From Crateriforma spongiae (GTDB lineage Bacteria; Planctomycetota; Planctomycetia; Pirellulales; Pirellulaceae), in the NCBI RefSeq assembly GCF_012290005.1, contig NZ_JAAXMS010000005.1:186001-250000 (forward strand): DNA of 64,000 bases, given 5' to 3'. The translations under genes were made by a program, and so were the position numbers. The notes beneath the pieces were generated by a model, which did no database searches, was not told the origin of the DNA, and saw only the letters and a program-made list of their open reading frames with translations. Every line of letters begins with the position of its first letter. Within the stretch, counting starts at the first letter, position 1. This document shows, one piece after another, positions 18,550-27,628 of the stretch.

Positions 18550-20247
18550 CTTTACCGAAATCTGCGACGGTGGCGAGAGATTCTCGTTGTGCTGCAGCGG
18601 TATGGACTGGCCGATTGGCTAAGCCGTTATCAACGGGTGCCTTTCCGTGACGCCTTTAAGGATCGACGCGGCGTCTCGCTTGCCGAATACAGTCGTGAAG
18701 AACGCGTCCGCATGGCGCTGACCGAACTGGGACCGGCATTCATCAAACTGGGCCAGATCTTGGCCGGTCGCCCCGATTTGGTCGGTCCCGAACTGGGCGA
18801 AGAACTGAAACGGCTGCGAAGCAACGTAGCGGCCGAGGATTTCGAAAGCGTCCAAAACACGCTGCGGACCGAATTGGGCGACGAATATCAGACGCATTTC
18901 CAAACGATCCACGAAACCCCGTTGGCCACCGCATCGATCGGCCAAGTCCACCGAGCCGTCTTGGCCGACGGTCGCAAAGTCGTCCTGAAGGTTCAACGCG
19001 CGGACATCGAAAAAACCATTCGACAAGACATCGAGGTTCTGACCGGATTGGCCATGCTGGCCGACCGCGTGGAGGCCTTGGCCGCGTGGGGACCCAGCGA
19101 CTTGGTCCGCCAATTGGCGCCGATTCTGATTCGCGAACTGGACTTTGGTCGCGAGAAACAAAACCTGCAACACTTCACCAAATCGCTTTCGCGTTTTGAT
19201 GACGAAGTCGTCGTGCCACAACCGGTCGAACATCTGTGCACACGCCGCGTCTTGGTGATGCAGGAATTGGTCGGCACTCCGATCAGCAAGATTCACGCCG
19301 CGCCCGATGGCATCACCGACCCGAGTTGTGATGAACCATCGCCGACGTCCGCGTTGTGTGAAACCATGGCCAAAGTCTATCTGTCGATGGTGTTCGAAGA
19401 AGGCTTGTTCCATGCCGACCCCCACAGCGGCAACCTGCTGTTGCTGGCCGATGGACGGTTGGGCATCTTGGATTTCGGAATGGTCGGGCGGATCGACGAA
19501 ACGCTAAGAGAAACCATCGAGGAGATGTTGATTGCGGTTTCCCATGGCGATCAAAACCAGCTGACACGATTGATCCGGCGCGTCGGTGATCCGCCACCCA
19601 CGCTGGATGAATCCGCATTGGCAATTGATTTGTCGGATTTCGTCGGCACGTACGGGCAACAAAGCTTGGGCGGGTTTGACATGACCGGCGCACTGAATGA
19701 CATCAGCCGAATCTTGCATCGCCATTCCATCAAGCTGCCCAACCAGTCGGCGTTGTTGTTGAAGATGATGGTGTCGCTGGAAGGCACGCTGCGTGAAATG
19801 GGCGCGCGATTCGATTCGTTGCAGGTCGTCAAGCAATTTGCGCACAAAACCATGTTGCGGCGGATCAGCCCCACCAGGCGAATCCGTCAGGCACGACGGA
19901 TTTATTTGGAATCCGAGAATTTTGCGCAACTGGCGCCCGATCAGATTCTGCAATTGCTGACCCAGGCCCGACGTGGTGAACTACGAATGACGTTGATGCA
20001 TTCGCACCTCGGCCCGACCGTCAACCGATTGGTGCTGGGGTTGATGACCAGCGCCGTCTTCTTGGGTTCTTCGTTGATGTTGGCTTTCGAGGTCAATCCG
20101 GTTCTGTTTCCCGAAAACCCGTTTCTGGGCTTCACCCGCGTCAGTGTGATGGGACTGACCGGCGTGGTCGGCAGCATCGTCGTGATGCTGCGATTGTTGA
20201 TGGCGATCAACCGCAGCGGTCATCTGAACCGAAAAGGCGACGACTGA
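18526..20247 (+). CDS. UbiB/ABC1 (AarF) family atypical kinase
   Basis: A 573-residue protein with the hallmarks of the UbiB family: KLGQ motif (AFIKLGQILAGRPD), Ala-rich nucleotide loop (ATASIGQVHRA), Lys in VVLKVQRADIE, catalytic HADPHSGNLL and DFGMVGR. Two hydrophobic helices close the protein (about 510-565), anchoring it to the membrane. Family members support ubiquinone or other isoprenoid lipid metabolism, probably as ATPases rather than protein kinases. The start ATG at 18526 is divergent from, and very close to, the permease gene, so they may share a control region. Confidence 0.93.
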   Translation: MRITAIPQLYRNLRRWREILVVLQRYGLADWLSRYQRVPFRDAFKDRRGVSLAEYSREERVRMALTELGPAFIKLGQILAGRPDLVGPELGEELKRLRSNVAAEDFESVQNTLRTELGDEYQTHFQTIHETPLATASIGQVHRAVLADGRKVVLKVQRADIEKTIRQDIEVLTGLAMLADRVEALAAWGPSDLVRQLAPILIRELDFGREKQNLQHFTKSLSRFDDEVVVPQPVEHLCTRRVLVMQELVGTPISKIHAAPDGITDPSCDEPSPTSALCETMAKVYLSMVFEEGLFHADPHSGNLLLLADGRLGILDFGMVGRIDETLRETIEEMLIAVSHGDQNQLTRLIRRVGDPPPTLDESALAIDLSDFVGTYGQQSLGGFDMTGALNDISRILHRHSIKLPNQSALLLKMMVSLEGTLREMGARFDSLQVVKQFAHKTMLRRISPTRRIRQARRIYLESENFAQLAPDQILQLLTQARRGELRMTLMHSHLGPTVNRLVLGLMTSAVFLGSSLMLAFEVNPVLFPENPFLGFTRVSVMGLTGVVGSIVVMLRLLMAINRSGHLNRKGDD

Positions 20248-20455
20248 GCGTCGGCTGGGTTTTCAAGCGATCGGTCGGCTTTGCTGCGCTGGGGGGGAGC
20301 CCCCTAATGATCAGGGTTTTCGGTGCCCGTCCGGTCAGGTTGGTCTTGCCCGGAAGCCGACATACCGGGCACGCTATCGATTATCTTCGGTTCGTCCCAC
20401 TGACGGACGTGGAATTGATCATCACCAGCTGGAAATTCGGAAAGGGTTGCACGCG

Positions 20456-22510
20456 ATGAAGTCATGGATTGTGACCGGGTGCGTTATTGTTTCGCTGTGG
20501 ACTGGCATCCCCGCCGGTGCCGCGACGCCAACGGAAGTCCGCCAGGGACCGCAACCGATCAAACCGGGCGACGTCGGCGTGGGACGACGGGTCGCCGATT
20601 TGGCTTTCACCGACATCGACGGCCACACGTATCAACTGAGCGACTGGTTCGGTGGCCCGGAAAGCTCGGCGAATGAATCATGCGATGCAGTGGTTTTCGC
20701 GATGACAGGAATCGGTTGTCCGCTGTGCAAAAAGTACGCGCCGACGCTGGCGAAGATTCAGCGTCGATACGCTGGCCGTGGCGTGCGTTTTGTCTTTGTG
20801 AATCCGAACCAGTCGGAAAAGATCGCTCGGCTTCGCGATGCGATGGAGACTCATGGCATGGGTGACGTTTACGTCCGTGACGATGATGAACACATTGCTC
20901 ATGCGTTGGACGCACACACGACGACCGAAGTGTTCGTGATCGATGCGGCTCGGACACTGGTGTATCGCGGCGCCGTCGACGACCAATACGGTTTCGGTTA
21001 TTCGCTGGACGAACCACGCAAACACTTTCTGACCGACGCACTGGATGCCGTGCTTGATGACCGGCGTCCGTCGGTGTCGGCGACCACATCACCGGGGTGT
21101 GATTTGTATTTTCAGACGGATCCGCCTGCCGATGCATCGGCGGGGACGCTGACCTATCACAACCGAATTTCACGGATCATCGCGGACAACTGTGCCCAGT
21201 GCCATCGTGACGGCGGTTCGGCTCCATTTGCCTTGGATACCTATTCCAGCGTCATCGACTATGCGGGGATGATCGCCAGCGTGGTCCGACGCGGGGTCAT
21301 GCCGCCGTGGTTCGCCGCGGATCCGAAACAAGAAACCAATCATGTTCCGGTGACCTTTGCCAACGATCGTTCGCTGGCGGAAGATGATCGACGCGATCTG
21401 CTTGCCTGGATCGAATCAGGCGCCGCCGAAGGTGACATCGCCGACGCCCCACTTCGTCACGCCGACGTTCCATCGACACAGTGGCACATTGGAAAGCCCG
21501 ATTTGGAGGTTCAGATTCCGAAACAGATCCAAGTCAAAGCAACCGGACAGATGCCGTACAAACACACGTTGGTGCGTTTGAACTTGAAGGAAGGCCGCTG
21601 GGTACAGGCCGTTGAAATTCGTCCCACCGATCCGTCCGTGGTGCATCACGTGTTGGTGTTCTTAAAGGATTCACGTGACCGCAACGTGGACATCGACGAA
21701 GAATCCGGATTCTTGGCGGCGTATGTGCCGGGCAACACGTTCCAACGGTATCCCGAAGGCATGGCGAAACGATTGCCCGCCGGTTCGGATCTGGTTTTCC
21801 AACTGCATTACACGCCCAACGGGACCGAAACCAGCGACCAGACCCGCTTGGGGATTCGATTTGCTGACCAACCGCCGCGTCGAGTGGTGAAGAACGTGGG
21901 AATCGCCAATCACCGAATCAAAATCCCGCCGGGGGCCGACAACCACGAAGAAACGGCGTCTTTGGTGGTTCCCGCCGACGTCCATTTGTTAGCGGTGATG
22001 CCGCACATGCATTTGCGCGGCAAGGCGTTTCGATACGACCTGACGACGCCGGGTGGTTCGCCGCATCGTCTGTTGGACGTCCCCAACTATGACTTCAATT
22101 GGCAGTTGGAATATCGATTCAACCAACCCTTGGCAGTGACCGCGGGTAGCCGTATCGACCTGACCGCGTGGTACGACAACAGCGAAAACAACCCGGCCAA
22201 CCCCGATCCCGGAATGACGGTCCGCTGGGGACCGCAAACAGACGACGAAATGATGTTGGGATACGTGGAGTATTTTGAAAGCGATGAGATTGTCGGTGAC
22301 TCTGCCGCTGACGACCCAATTGATGTCAATTCGAAGCGATTGATCGCCGCATTTCGCAAAGTCGATGGCGACAATAGCGGGACGATCACTCGGCAAGAGT
22401 TTCCGAGACCTTTGTTGTTCGGCCGCATCGACGCCGACGGTGATGATTTGCTGACCAGCGACGAGGTTCTGGATGCCGCCGAAATCATTTTGCCGTTGTT
22501 GGGCAGATGA
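20456..22510 (+). CDS. Exported thioredoxin-cytochrome-copper monooxygenase-EF-hand fusion
   Basis: A 684-residue exported protein (signal peptide after ATG 20456). Domains in order: a thioredoxin/AhpC-like redox domain (about 40-200) with GCPLCKKYAP as CxxC; a c-type haem site NCAQCHRDGG (CxxCH, about 245) in a short cytochrome-like unit; a region resembling type II copper monooxygenases of the PHM/DBH group, with HH in VVHHVLVF and HMH in MPHMHLRG; and a C-terminal EF-hand pair (DGDNSGTITRQE and DADGDDLLTSDE). A periplasmic oxidative enzyme drawing electrons through its own haem and disulfide centres is inferred. Substrate unknown. Neighbours give no hint. Confidence 0.85.
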   Translation: MKSWIVTGCVIVSLWTGIPAGAATPTEVRQGPQPIKPGDVGVGRRVADLAFTDIDGHTYQLSDWFGGPESSANESCDAVVFAMTGIGCPLCKKYAPTLAKIQRRYAGRGVRFVFVNPNQSEKIARLRDAMETHGMGDVYVRDDDEHIAHALDAHTTTEVFVIDAARTLVYRGAVDDQYGFGYSLDEPRKHFLTDALDAVLDDRRPSVSATTSPGCDLYFQTDPPADASAGTLTYHNRISRIIADNCAQCHRDGGSAPFALDTYSSVIDYAGMIASVVRRGVMPPWFAADPKQETNHVPVTFANDRSLAEDDRRDLLAWIESGAAEGDIADAPLRHADVPSTQWHIGKPDLEVQIPKQIQVKATGQMPYKHTLVRLNLKEGRWVQAVEIRPTDPSVVHHVLVFLKDSRDRNVDIDEESGFLAAYVPGNTFQRYPEGMAKRLPAGSDLVFQLHYTPNGTETSDQTRLGIRFADQPPRRVVKNVGIANHRIKIPPGADNHEETASLVVPADVHLLAVMPHMHLRGKAFRYDLTTPGGSPHRLLDVPNYDFNWQLEYRFNQPLAVTAGSRIDLTAWYDNSENNPANPDPGMTVRWGPQTDDEMMLGYVEYFESDEIVGDSAADDPIDVNSKRLIAAFRKVDGDNSGTITRQEFPRPLLFGRIDADGDDLLTSDEVLDAAEIILPLLGR

Positions 22511-22663
22511 CCTTCGCGAATTGATCCCATCACCGTCTTTCGCTGCGCGACAGTAGCGAAGAACCAAGCCCGAGCGCCGTTCCCTTCACAGGCGCCTGCA
22601 AGCAAACACGCGGGAACTCCACTCGGTGGAAGCTGGCTTGGAACGGGCGACAAAGACCGTCCG

Positions 22664-24535
22664 CTATCGACGGGGCGCATCGTTGCGGGGCAGGTCGATC
22701 TTGGTGACCTCGGCGCTAAAGACTTCTTTACAGGATTGCACCAATGGATTGGCTTCCACTTCGCGCATCCACTGCACCCGCGACTTTTGTGGTGCCTTCG
22801 CCACTGGTTTGTCTTCGGCGACGGCTTTGGTCGAAGCTTTGATGATGATCTGATGATCGCGTCCGGTCAGGCGGCGTAGCGATTCGATGATTTCTTGCCG
22901 GTGCACGGGTTTGTCGCACCGTCCCATTGCCAGACCCGCCTTTGCGGGAAACGTCATCACGACCTGGCCCGAATCATCAATGCTGACGTCTTCGACCGAC
23001 GTCGCCAGCGTTGACGTCATCGGGTCCATGTCCTGCAGCGCCCTCGCCCACAACTCTTTGCCGCTCAGGCTTCCGGCCGGTACCGGTGGGCTAGCCGTGG
23101 CGACGGCAGAAGCAGCGGCAACGGCTGTGTTGGATTCCGTTCGACCCAACGATTCACCGTCGCTGCCGCTGACCGGTGACGATGCGACATGGGCATCGTC
23201 AATCCGTGCCGCGTTGGCGGCGGGAGACGGCGTTGGACCCGTATCCGTTGAAGTGGAATCAGGACTTACCGCGGGGGCTTTTTTTTTTGATTCGGCTGCG
23301 GATGAACCCGATGCCTCCGGTTCAATCGATCGTGTTGTCGAAAGACGTGCGCCTTCGGGAAGCGTCTTGGCGGCTTCGGCCAAATCAGCGATCGATTGCA
23401 GATCCGGAAGGTGACAAATTTGTATCAACGTTGATTCCAACAACACTCGCGCGTAAACGCTGTGTCGGATTCGGACCAGTGTGTCGTCGATCAGCCCGAC
23501 GACGGCCAAAACCGTTTGCAATCCCCAGCGTTTGCCCAATTCCGTCAGTTCGTCGTACAGTCCTGCCGACGTGTGACGCAGCATGGATGCTTCGCAGCCC
23601 ACCGTGACGGCCATCAGATCACGGAAGTAACCCAACAACTGTTCGGCCAACCGTCCCGCATCGACCCCCTCATCGACGGCAGCGTCCAGCTGTGATAGCG
23701 CCGATGCTGCGTCACGAGCGGCCATCGCGGTAGCCAGCGCGTGCAAGCGTTCGTCGTCCGCGGTGCCCAGCATTTGGTGGACGGTTTCGGCGGTCAATTG
23801 ATCGCCGCTGAACGACAGCAACTGCTCCAACAATGACTGGCTGTCACGCATGGAACCGGCCGCACGTCGGGCGATCAATTCCAAAGCGGTGTCATCCGCC
23901 TCGGTCCCTTCGGCGGCACAGATTTCTTTCAACCGCGCGACAATTTTGCTGACTTCGACCGGTGCGAAATCGAATCGCTGGCACCGGCTGAGTACCGTGA
24001 TCGGAATCTTTTCCGGATCCGTCGTGCAAAAAATGAACTTCACATGCTCGGGCGGTTCTTCCAGCGTCTTCAACAACGCATTGAAGGCCGCTTGGGTCAG
24101 CATGTGGACTTCGTCGATGATGTAAATCTTGTATCGCGATCGGCTGGGCCGGACGCCGACGTTGGCACGCAGACTGCGAATCTCATCGATTCCACGGTTG
24201 CTGGCACCGTCAATTTCGATCACATCGACGTCTTCGCCCGCATCGATGGCCTGGGCGACATCGGTTTCCTGGTCGGGGTTTCCGGTGGGGCCGCCGGGAT
24301 CGTTCAACGCTTTTGCAAAGATCCGCGCGGTGCTGGTTTTGCCCACCCCACGGGCGCCGGTGAACAAGTACGCGTGTCCGACGCGGCCAGTTTCGATCGC
24401 ATTGACCAAAGCCCGACCGACGTGATCTTGGCCCACCAGTTCGTCGAACGACTTGGGGCGATAACGCCGCGCGACGACGACGTATCCGTCTTGCGATGCG
24501 GCGGACGGTGGATGCTGTTCGGATGAATCGGACAT
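22664..24535 (-). CDS. dnaX: DNA polymerase III subunit gamma/tau
   Basis: A 623-residue clamp-loader ATPase. Visible: Walker A (GARGVGKTS), Walker B with DEVH (IIDEVHMLTQ), sensor 1 (FIFCTTDPEKIP), the SRC arginine finger (LSRCQRF), sensor 2 region (GSMRDSQSLLEQL), then domain III and a Pro/Ser-rich linker leading to a tau-type tail (about 480-623). Two features are unusual. The four zinc-binding cysteines of the family are replaced by D79, D88, T91 and A94 with exact 9-3-3 spacing. A run of 10 A's at codons 416-419 lies where gamma ends in other bacteria, with stops soon after in both other frames. The SRP RNA gene lies just upstream. Confidence 0.96.
   Translation of the reverse strand: MSDSSEQHPPSAASQDGYVVVARRYRPKSFDELVGQDHVGRALVNAIETGRVGHAYLFTGARGVGKTSTARIFAKALNDPGGPTGNPDQETDVAQAIDAGEDVDVIEIDGASNRGIDEIRSLRANVGVRPSRSRYKIYIIDEVHMLTQAAFNALLKTLEEPPEHVKFIFCTTDPEKIPITVLSRCQRFDFAPVEVSKIVARLKEICAAEGTEADDTALELIARRAAGSMRDSQSLLEQLLSFSGDQLTAETVHQMLGTADDERLHALATAMAARDAASALSQLDAAVDEGVDAGRLAEQLLGYFRDLMAVTVGCEASMLRHTSAGLYDELTELGKRWGLQTVLAVVGLIDDTLVRIRHSVYARVLLESTLIQICHLPDLQSIADLAEAAKTLPEGARLSTTRSIEPEASGSSAAESKKKAPAVSPDSTSTDTGPTPSPAANAARIDDAHVASSPVSGSDGESLGRTESNTAVAAASAVATASPPVPAGSLSGKELWARALQDMDPMTSTLATSVEDVSIDDSGQVVMTFPAKAGLAMGRCDKPVHRQEIIESLRRLTGRDHQIIIKASTKAVAEDKPVAKAPQKSRVQWMREVEANPLVQSCKEVFSAEVTKIDLPRNDAPRR
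23259..23288 (-). promoter_or_regulatory. Candidate slippage site in dnaX (A10 run)
   Basis: On the coding strand ten A's (23288-23279) encode Ser-Lys-Lys-Lys. One added A leads to TGA at 23261-23259, and one lost A leads to TAA at 23268-23266. Either event would yield a product of about 420-425 residues, the size of gamma. The homopolymer resembles the Thermus dnaX slippage site. Confidence 0.65.
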
Positions 24536-24577
24536 GCGTGGCGCGTCGAGGGGATCCGGACAACAACGGGAAGAAGT

Positions 24578-24701
24578 TGAACGACTGACCGGTGGAGGCG
24601 ACCTTCACACAAAGCTACACCGCTTATGGCTGCTCCAGTTAAGGCCTGACCAGGTTCACGATTCACAATCGCAAAGGCCGCCACCATCGATCAGTCGTTC
24701 C
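24578..24701 (-). ncRNA. ffs: Signal recognition particle RNA (small bacterial type)
   Basis: The minus strand contains the SRP RNA core GAACCTGGTCAGGCC and, after the tip loop, AGCAGCC, matching the conserved domain IV. Flanking arms pair: AACGACTGA (24699-24691) with TCAGTCGTT (24588-24580), and GGTGG with CCACC further in. Ends are estimated from this outer stem. The tip loop reads CCU-UAAC-UGG instead of the common UCC-GGAA-GGA. It guides co-translational membrane targeting with Ffh. It sits about 40 bases before dnaX on the same strand, an arrangement seen in several bacteria. Confidence 0.88.
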
Positions 24702-24907
24702 ATGCATCGGTCATCCGGAGGGCTCATCGGACGACGTTCCGCCGGCCGCCGATCCATTGTCTTTGTCGGCGGGCTGACGGGACGGTTGCCGTGATGGCGG
24801 GCAAGCGTGTTGCCTGCGCCGCGTCACTCAACCGTCAAACGGTATCTTGGCCGCCGGCGACCGATGTTGCAAGGCACGCGCGGCGTCCGATCATTCCATC
24901 GAAGCGA

Positions 24908-26635
24908 TCAGCTTCGTCGTCGACCGCGTTGGTTTCCCGACTTGCCGCCGTTGCCACCACGACCCCCACCGCCACGCGAGGGACGTTTGTGGTTTTCGAT
25001 GTTGGAATCGACCAGCAAGTTGACCGTGTCCAGCCAAGTCGGCACGTTGCGGCGACGTGGTGCCGATTCGTCATCGTCGGACGAATCATCGTCGCGGGAC
25101 CGCCGGGAATCTTTCGAGCGTTCCGAACGATCATCGTCGTTGTCGCGGCGTCGACGTCCGCGTCGCGACCGGCGTTGGCGAATTTCTTCGACTTCCGCGT
25201 CGTCTTCGTGATCGTCGTCGAACGCATTGGCTGGCAGATCGTCGTCATCGGAATCACGATCGGCGCGGACGTCGATTTCGTTGTTGTCCGTGTCGCGTTG
25301 TGAACGTCCGCGACCGCCGCGGCGCCCCCGGCGTCGTGAACGTCCGCGTGGGCGATCGTCTTCGTCATCACCGGATGAAATGCGAGCTTCGGTTTCCGAA
25401 TCGTCGTCATCGTCGACCAATCCGAAGGCGAACGATTCATCATCGTCGTCTTCTTTTTCGCGGCGTCGCGACGGGCGATTCTTGCGACGCGACGATCGGC
25501 TGGTTTCTTCGTCGTCATCGACCGCGGCGGATTCGACGTTTTCGCCGCGTTCCATCCGCTGGGCGTCTTCTTCGCTGATCCGCTGGCGTTGACCACGACG
25601 GCCCCGGCGTCGACGGGGTGATCGGTCATCGTCGGATTCATCGTTTGCGTCGTCACCGGAGCCCGATCGTCGTCGGACTTGCGGTTCGTCACGCGAATCA
25701 TCCGAATCTTCGTCCCGGTCGCGGCGTCCGCGTCGTCGTGTGGATCGACGTCCACGCGGTGCGTCATCGGAGTCGTCTTCGCTGCTGTCCGTGACAGCCG
25801 ATTCAGCGTCCACATCGACGACCGCTTCGATGTCGTCGGACGAATCATCGTCGTCATCATCGAAATCGTCTGCGTCGATCAGCCCCATTCCAAAGGCATT
25901 GCCGCCGGACTTGCGTTTTTGCGGAGGTTTGGATGATTTGCCGCGGCTGGACCTTTCGCTTCGGCGGGACCGGCCACGTGGCTCGTCGTCGCTGTCGTCT
26001 TGCGATTGAACCGGAGCGTCGGCTTCGGGCGGGACTTCGATCCCCAGTTCTTCCGCCAAGCCTGACCAAGCTTCGTCGCCGGACGAGTCGTCCGCGTCGG
26101 TGTCTTCGGCAACCGTCTTGGCGGACGCTTCGGCATCATCGACTTGTCTGGCAAGCGGGTTGTCGTCTTCGTCGATGGGACTAGCATCACGTTTCAGCCG
26201 ACCGGCGCTGTCCCGTCGATCGTCGCGACGTGGCGATTCTTTCATCGACTGGGAAAACAGATCATCGGTGCGTTGCTGGGCTTCGTCACGCGTGCTGCTG
26301 CCGAATCCGGGCAAGACGGCCGGAGGTTCTGGTGCGGTCAGTGCGTCCAGAATGGTTTCCGGATCCACATCGACGTCGGATTCGTCGGCCGGCGAAGGGT
26401 CTGCCGGCGATTGAGCGACGGGGTCGCCACCGGGCGCGTCCGCGTCGTCTTGTTCGTCGGTCGACTGCACCACGTCGTCTTCGTTAACGTCGGCTTGGTC
26501 GGCGGGTGGTTCCGCTTCATTGGCGACGTCCGACGGTTGGTCGTCTTCTTGCTTTTTGGCTTCTTCTTTGGGCGGCTCCGCCGCGCCAGGGGTTCCCAGC
26601 AAATTGGCCAGGAAGTTCCAGTGATCGGATTTCAT
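24908..26635 (-). CDS. Highly charged disordered protein with RGRR/RGG motifs
   Basis: A 575-residue protein made almost wholly of Asp, Glu, Arg, Ser and Gly. Residues 1-150 are acidic and Pro-rich after a short start (SDHWNFLANLLGTPG). Residues about 210-540 alternate acidic runs (DDFDDDDDDSSDD) with basic blocks (RGRRSTRRRGRRDRD, RGRSRRRGRRGGRGRSQ). The last 45 residues include one ordered-looking segment (PTWLDTVNLLVDSNIENH) and end in a Gly/Arg-rich tail. Two short motifs recur: FGMGLIDADD and FAFGLVDDDD. No enzyme domain is present. RNA binding or condensate formation is inferred from composition only. ATG at 26635 is clear. Confidence 0.75.
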   Translation of the reverse strand: MKSDHWNFLANLLGTPGAAEPPKEEAKKQEDDQPSDVANEAEPPADQADVNEDDVVQSTDEQDDADAPGGDPVAQSPADPSPADESDVDVDPETILDALTAPEPPAVLPGFGSSTRDEAQQRTDDLFSQSMKESPRRDDRRDSAGRLKRDASPIDEDDNPLARQVDDAEASAKTVAEDTDADDSSGDEAWSGLAEELGIEVPPEADAPVQSQDDSDDEPRGRSRRSERSSRGKSSKPPQKRKSGGNAFGMGLIDADDFDDDDDDSSDDIEAVVDVDAESAVTDSSEDDSDDAPRGRRSTRRRGRRDRDEDSDDSRDEPQVRRRSGSGDDANDESDDDRSPRRRRGRRGQRQRISEEDAQRMERGENVESAAVDDDEETSRSSRRKNRPSRRREKEDDDDESFAFGLVDDDDDSETEARISSGDDEDDRPRGRSRRRGRRGGRGRSQRDTDNNEIDVRADRDSDDDDLPANAFDDDHEDDAEVEEIRQRRSRRGRRRRDNDDDRSERSKDSRRSRDDDSSDDDESAPRRRNVPTWLDTVNLLVDSNIENHKRPSRGGGGRGGNGGKSGNQRGRRRS

Positions 26636-27094
26636 TGATTTTTTTGTCGGGTCAATTCACGCCGTCGCGGAGGGGCGGGATCGGCGTCCGTCGAAGGGGC
26701 GACGGTTTGGGTTGACGGAAAAGTGTTTCAGGGGGTCGAGCCGATGGGCGTTGGGGCGTCCGAGGCATCGGTCGCGTCGGAAAGACCAACCAGAATCGAT
26801 TCCGCAATTCGTTTTCGATCCATCGATTTCTGCATCGGCTGCTGTGTTGGGTTGCTGCTGTGTTAGGTTGCCGGGCGTCGCCGGCGACTGTGACATTGAT
26901 TTTGGGGGACCGGGGGGCGTGGCCGTCGGGCGGACGCCGTGGGTGTTTGTTGGTCCGAGCCATCGGTCGTCCGCGTTTGCGGGCAAACCCTGCAGCGCCC
27001 GTATCTTATACCGCTTTGGGCCCCTACCGACAGATCTATGCAGGCGGTTTGGCACGAAATCAGCTATGCCGGCTACCAATTGCACAAAATGACG

Positions 27095-27140
27095 GGGGCA
27101 AGTGGCACCCGATGCCAGGGGCGAGTGGCACCGAATGCCA
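27095..27140. repeat. Two tandem 23-bp units
   Basis: Units at 27095-27117 and 27118-27140 fit GGGGCRAGTGGCACC followed by SRATGCCA. Each unit holds the inverted repeat TGGCA-N5-TGCCA. The pair lies in non-coding DNA. Confidence 0.7.
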
Positions 27141-27203
27141 GCGGGCGGCCGCAACGAAACGGTGGCTTTCTCCGCCGCGATCCCCCGTGTCCCTACAGAC
27201 CGA

Positions 27204-27242
27204 AAGGCCAAGCGTGCACCAACTCAACGCACGCTTGGCCTT
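27204..27242. terminator. Strong 14-bp hairpin, possible terminator
   Basis: Perfect arms AAGGCCAAGCGTGC and GCACGCTTGGCCTT with an 11-base loop. No long T-run follows on either strand. It is about 390 bp beyond the end of the C26-like gene on the minus strand. Confidence 0.5.
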
Positions 27243-27628
27243 GTCGTGAGACCAAATCCTTTGGTTTCATCCGCACCTGTTGTCCCATCGTTTTGACCTG
27301 CCGCGATCCGTCGGGCGTTCTTTCAGCATCCTGCCGAAAAGGTCGTCGGTTGTTTCCGTGGATCTTGGCGTCGGCCGCGGGGGCCGGCGTCATTCCTGAA
27401 CTCGATCCGCTGCGATTCCGTGCATCCGGGTTCAACCGATGGTGTGAGAGACGAACAGGTCCACCATCCTTGATGTTTGCGAAAAACGGTGTCGGTCCAC
27501 GGCCGGTTCTGATGGTCAGGCGGCCGCAAAAAAATCCGCGTTCGCTGCGTCGGCGGGCGTCGCAAAGCGAAGCGATGCATCGTCGTTGCGGCGGTTCAAG
27601 GGGGGCAACCGCCACACGTCTTTCTCCG

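Larger units (their letters stand above)
26636..27628. other. 993-bp intergenic stretch with a tandem repeat and hairpin
   Basis: Open frames here have no recognisable motifs and conflict with each other, so I call no gene. The stretch contains a two-copy 23-bp repeat (27095-27140) and a long perfect hairpin (27204-27242), listed separately. The rest shows nothing I can interpret. Confidence 0.5.

Noticed and set aside
24708-24907. Search for a second small RNA between the SRP RNA and the charged protein gene
   Set aside because: No convincing stem pattern or conserved RNA motif was seen.
24908-26635. Possible Rne/Rng-type ribonuclease because of Arg-rich and acidic blocks
   Set aside because: No S1 domain, no DNase I-like or catalytic core; only low-complexity sequence is present.
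27095-27140. TGGCAC elements resembling a sigma-54 promoter
   Set aside because: The TGC element follows TGGCAC too closely: about two bases fewer than the sigma-54 spacing, in both copies, and no gene starts just downstream.
26657-27211. A 184-codon minus-strand open frame before the charged protein gene
   Set aside because: Translation has no recognisable motif and runs through the tandem repeat and the hairpin; I judge it non-coding.
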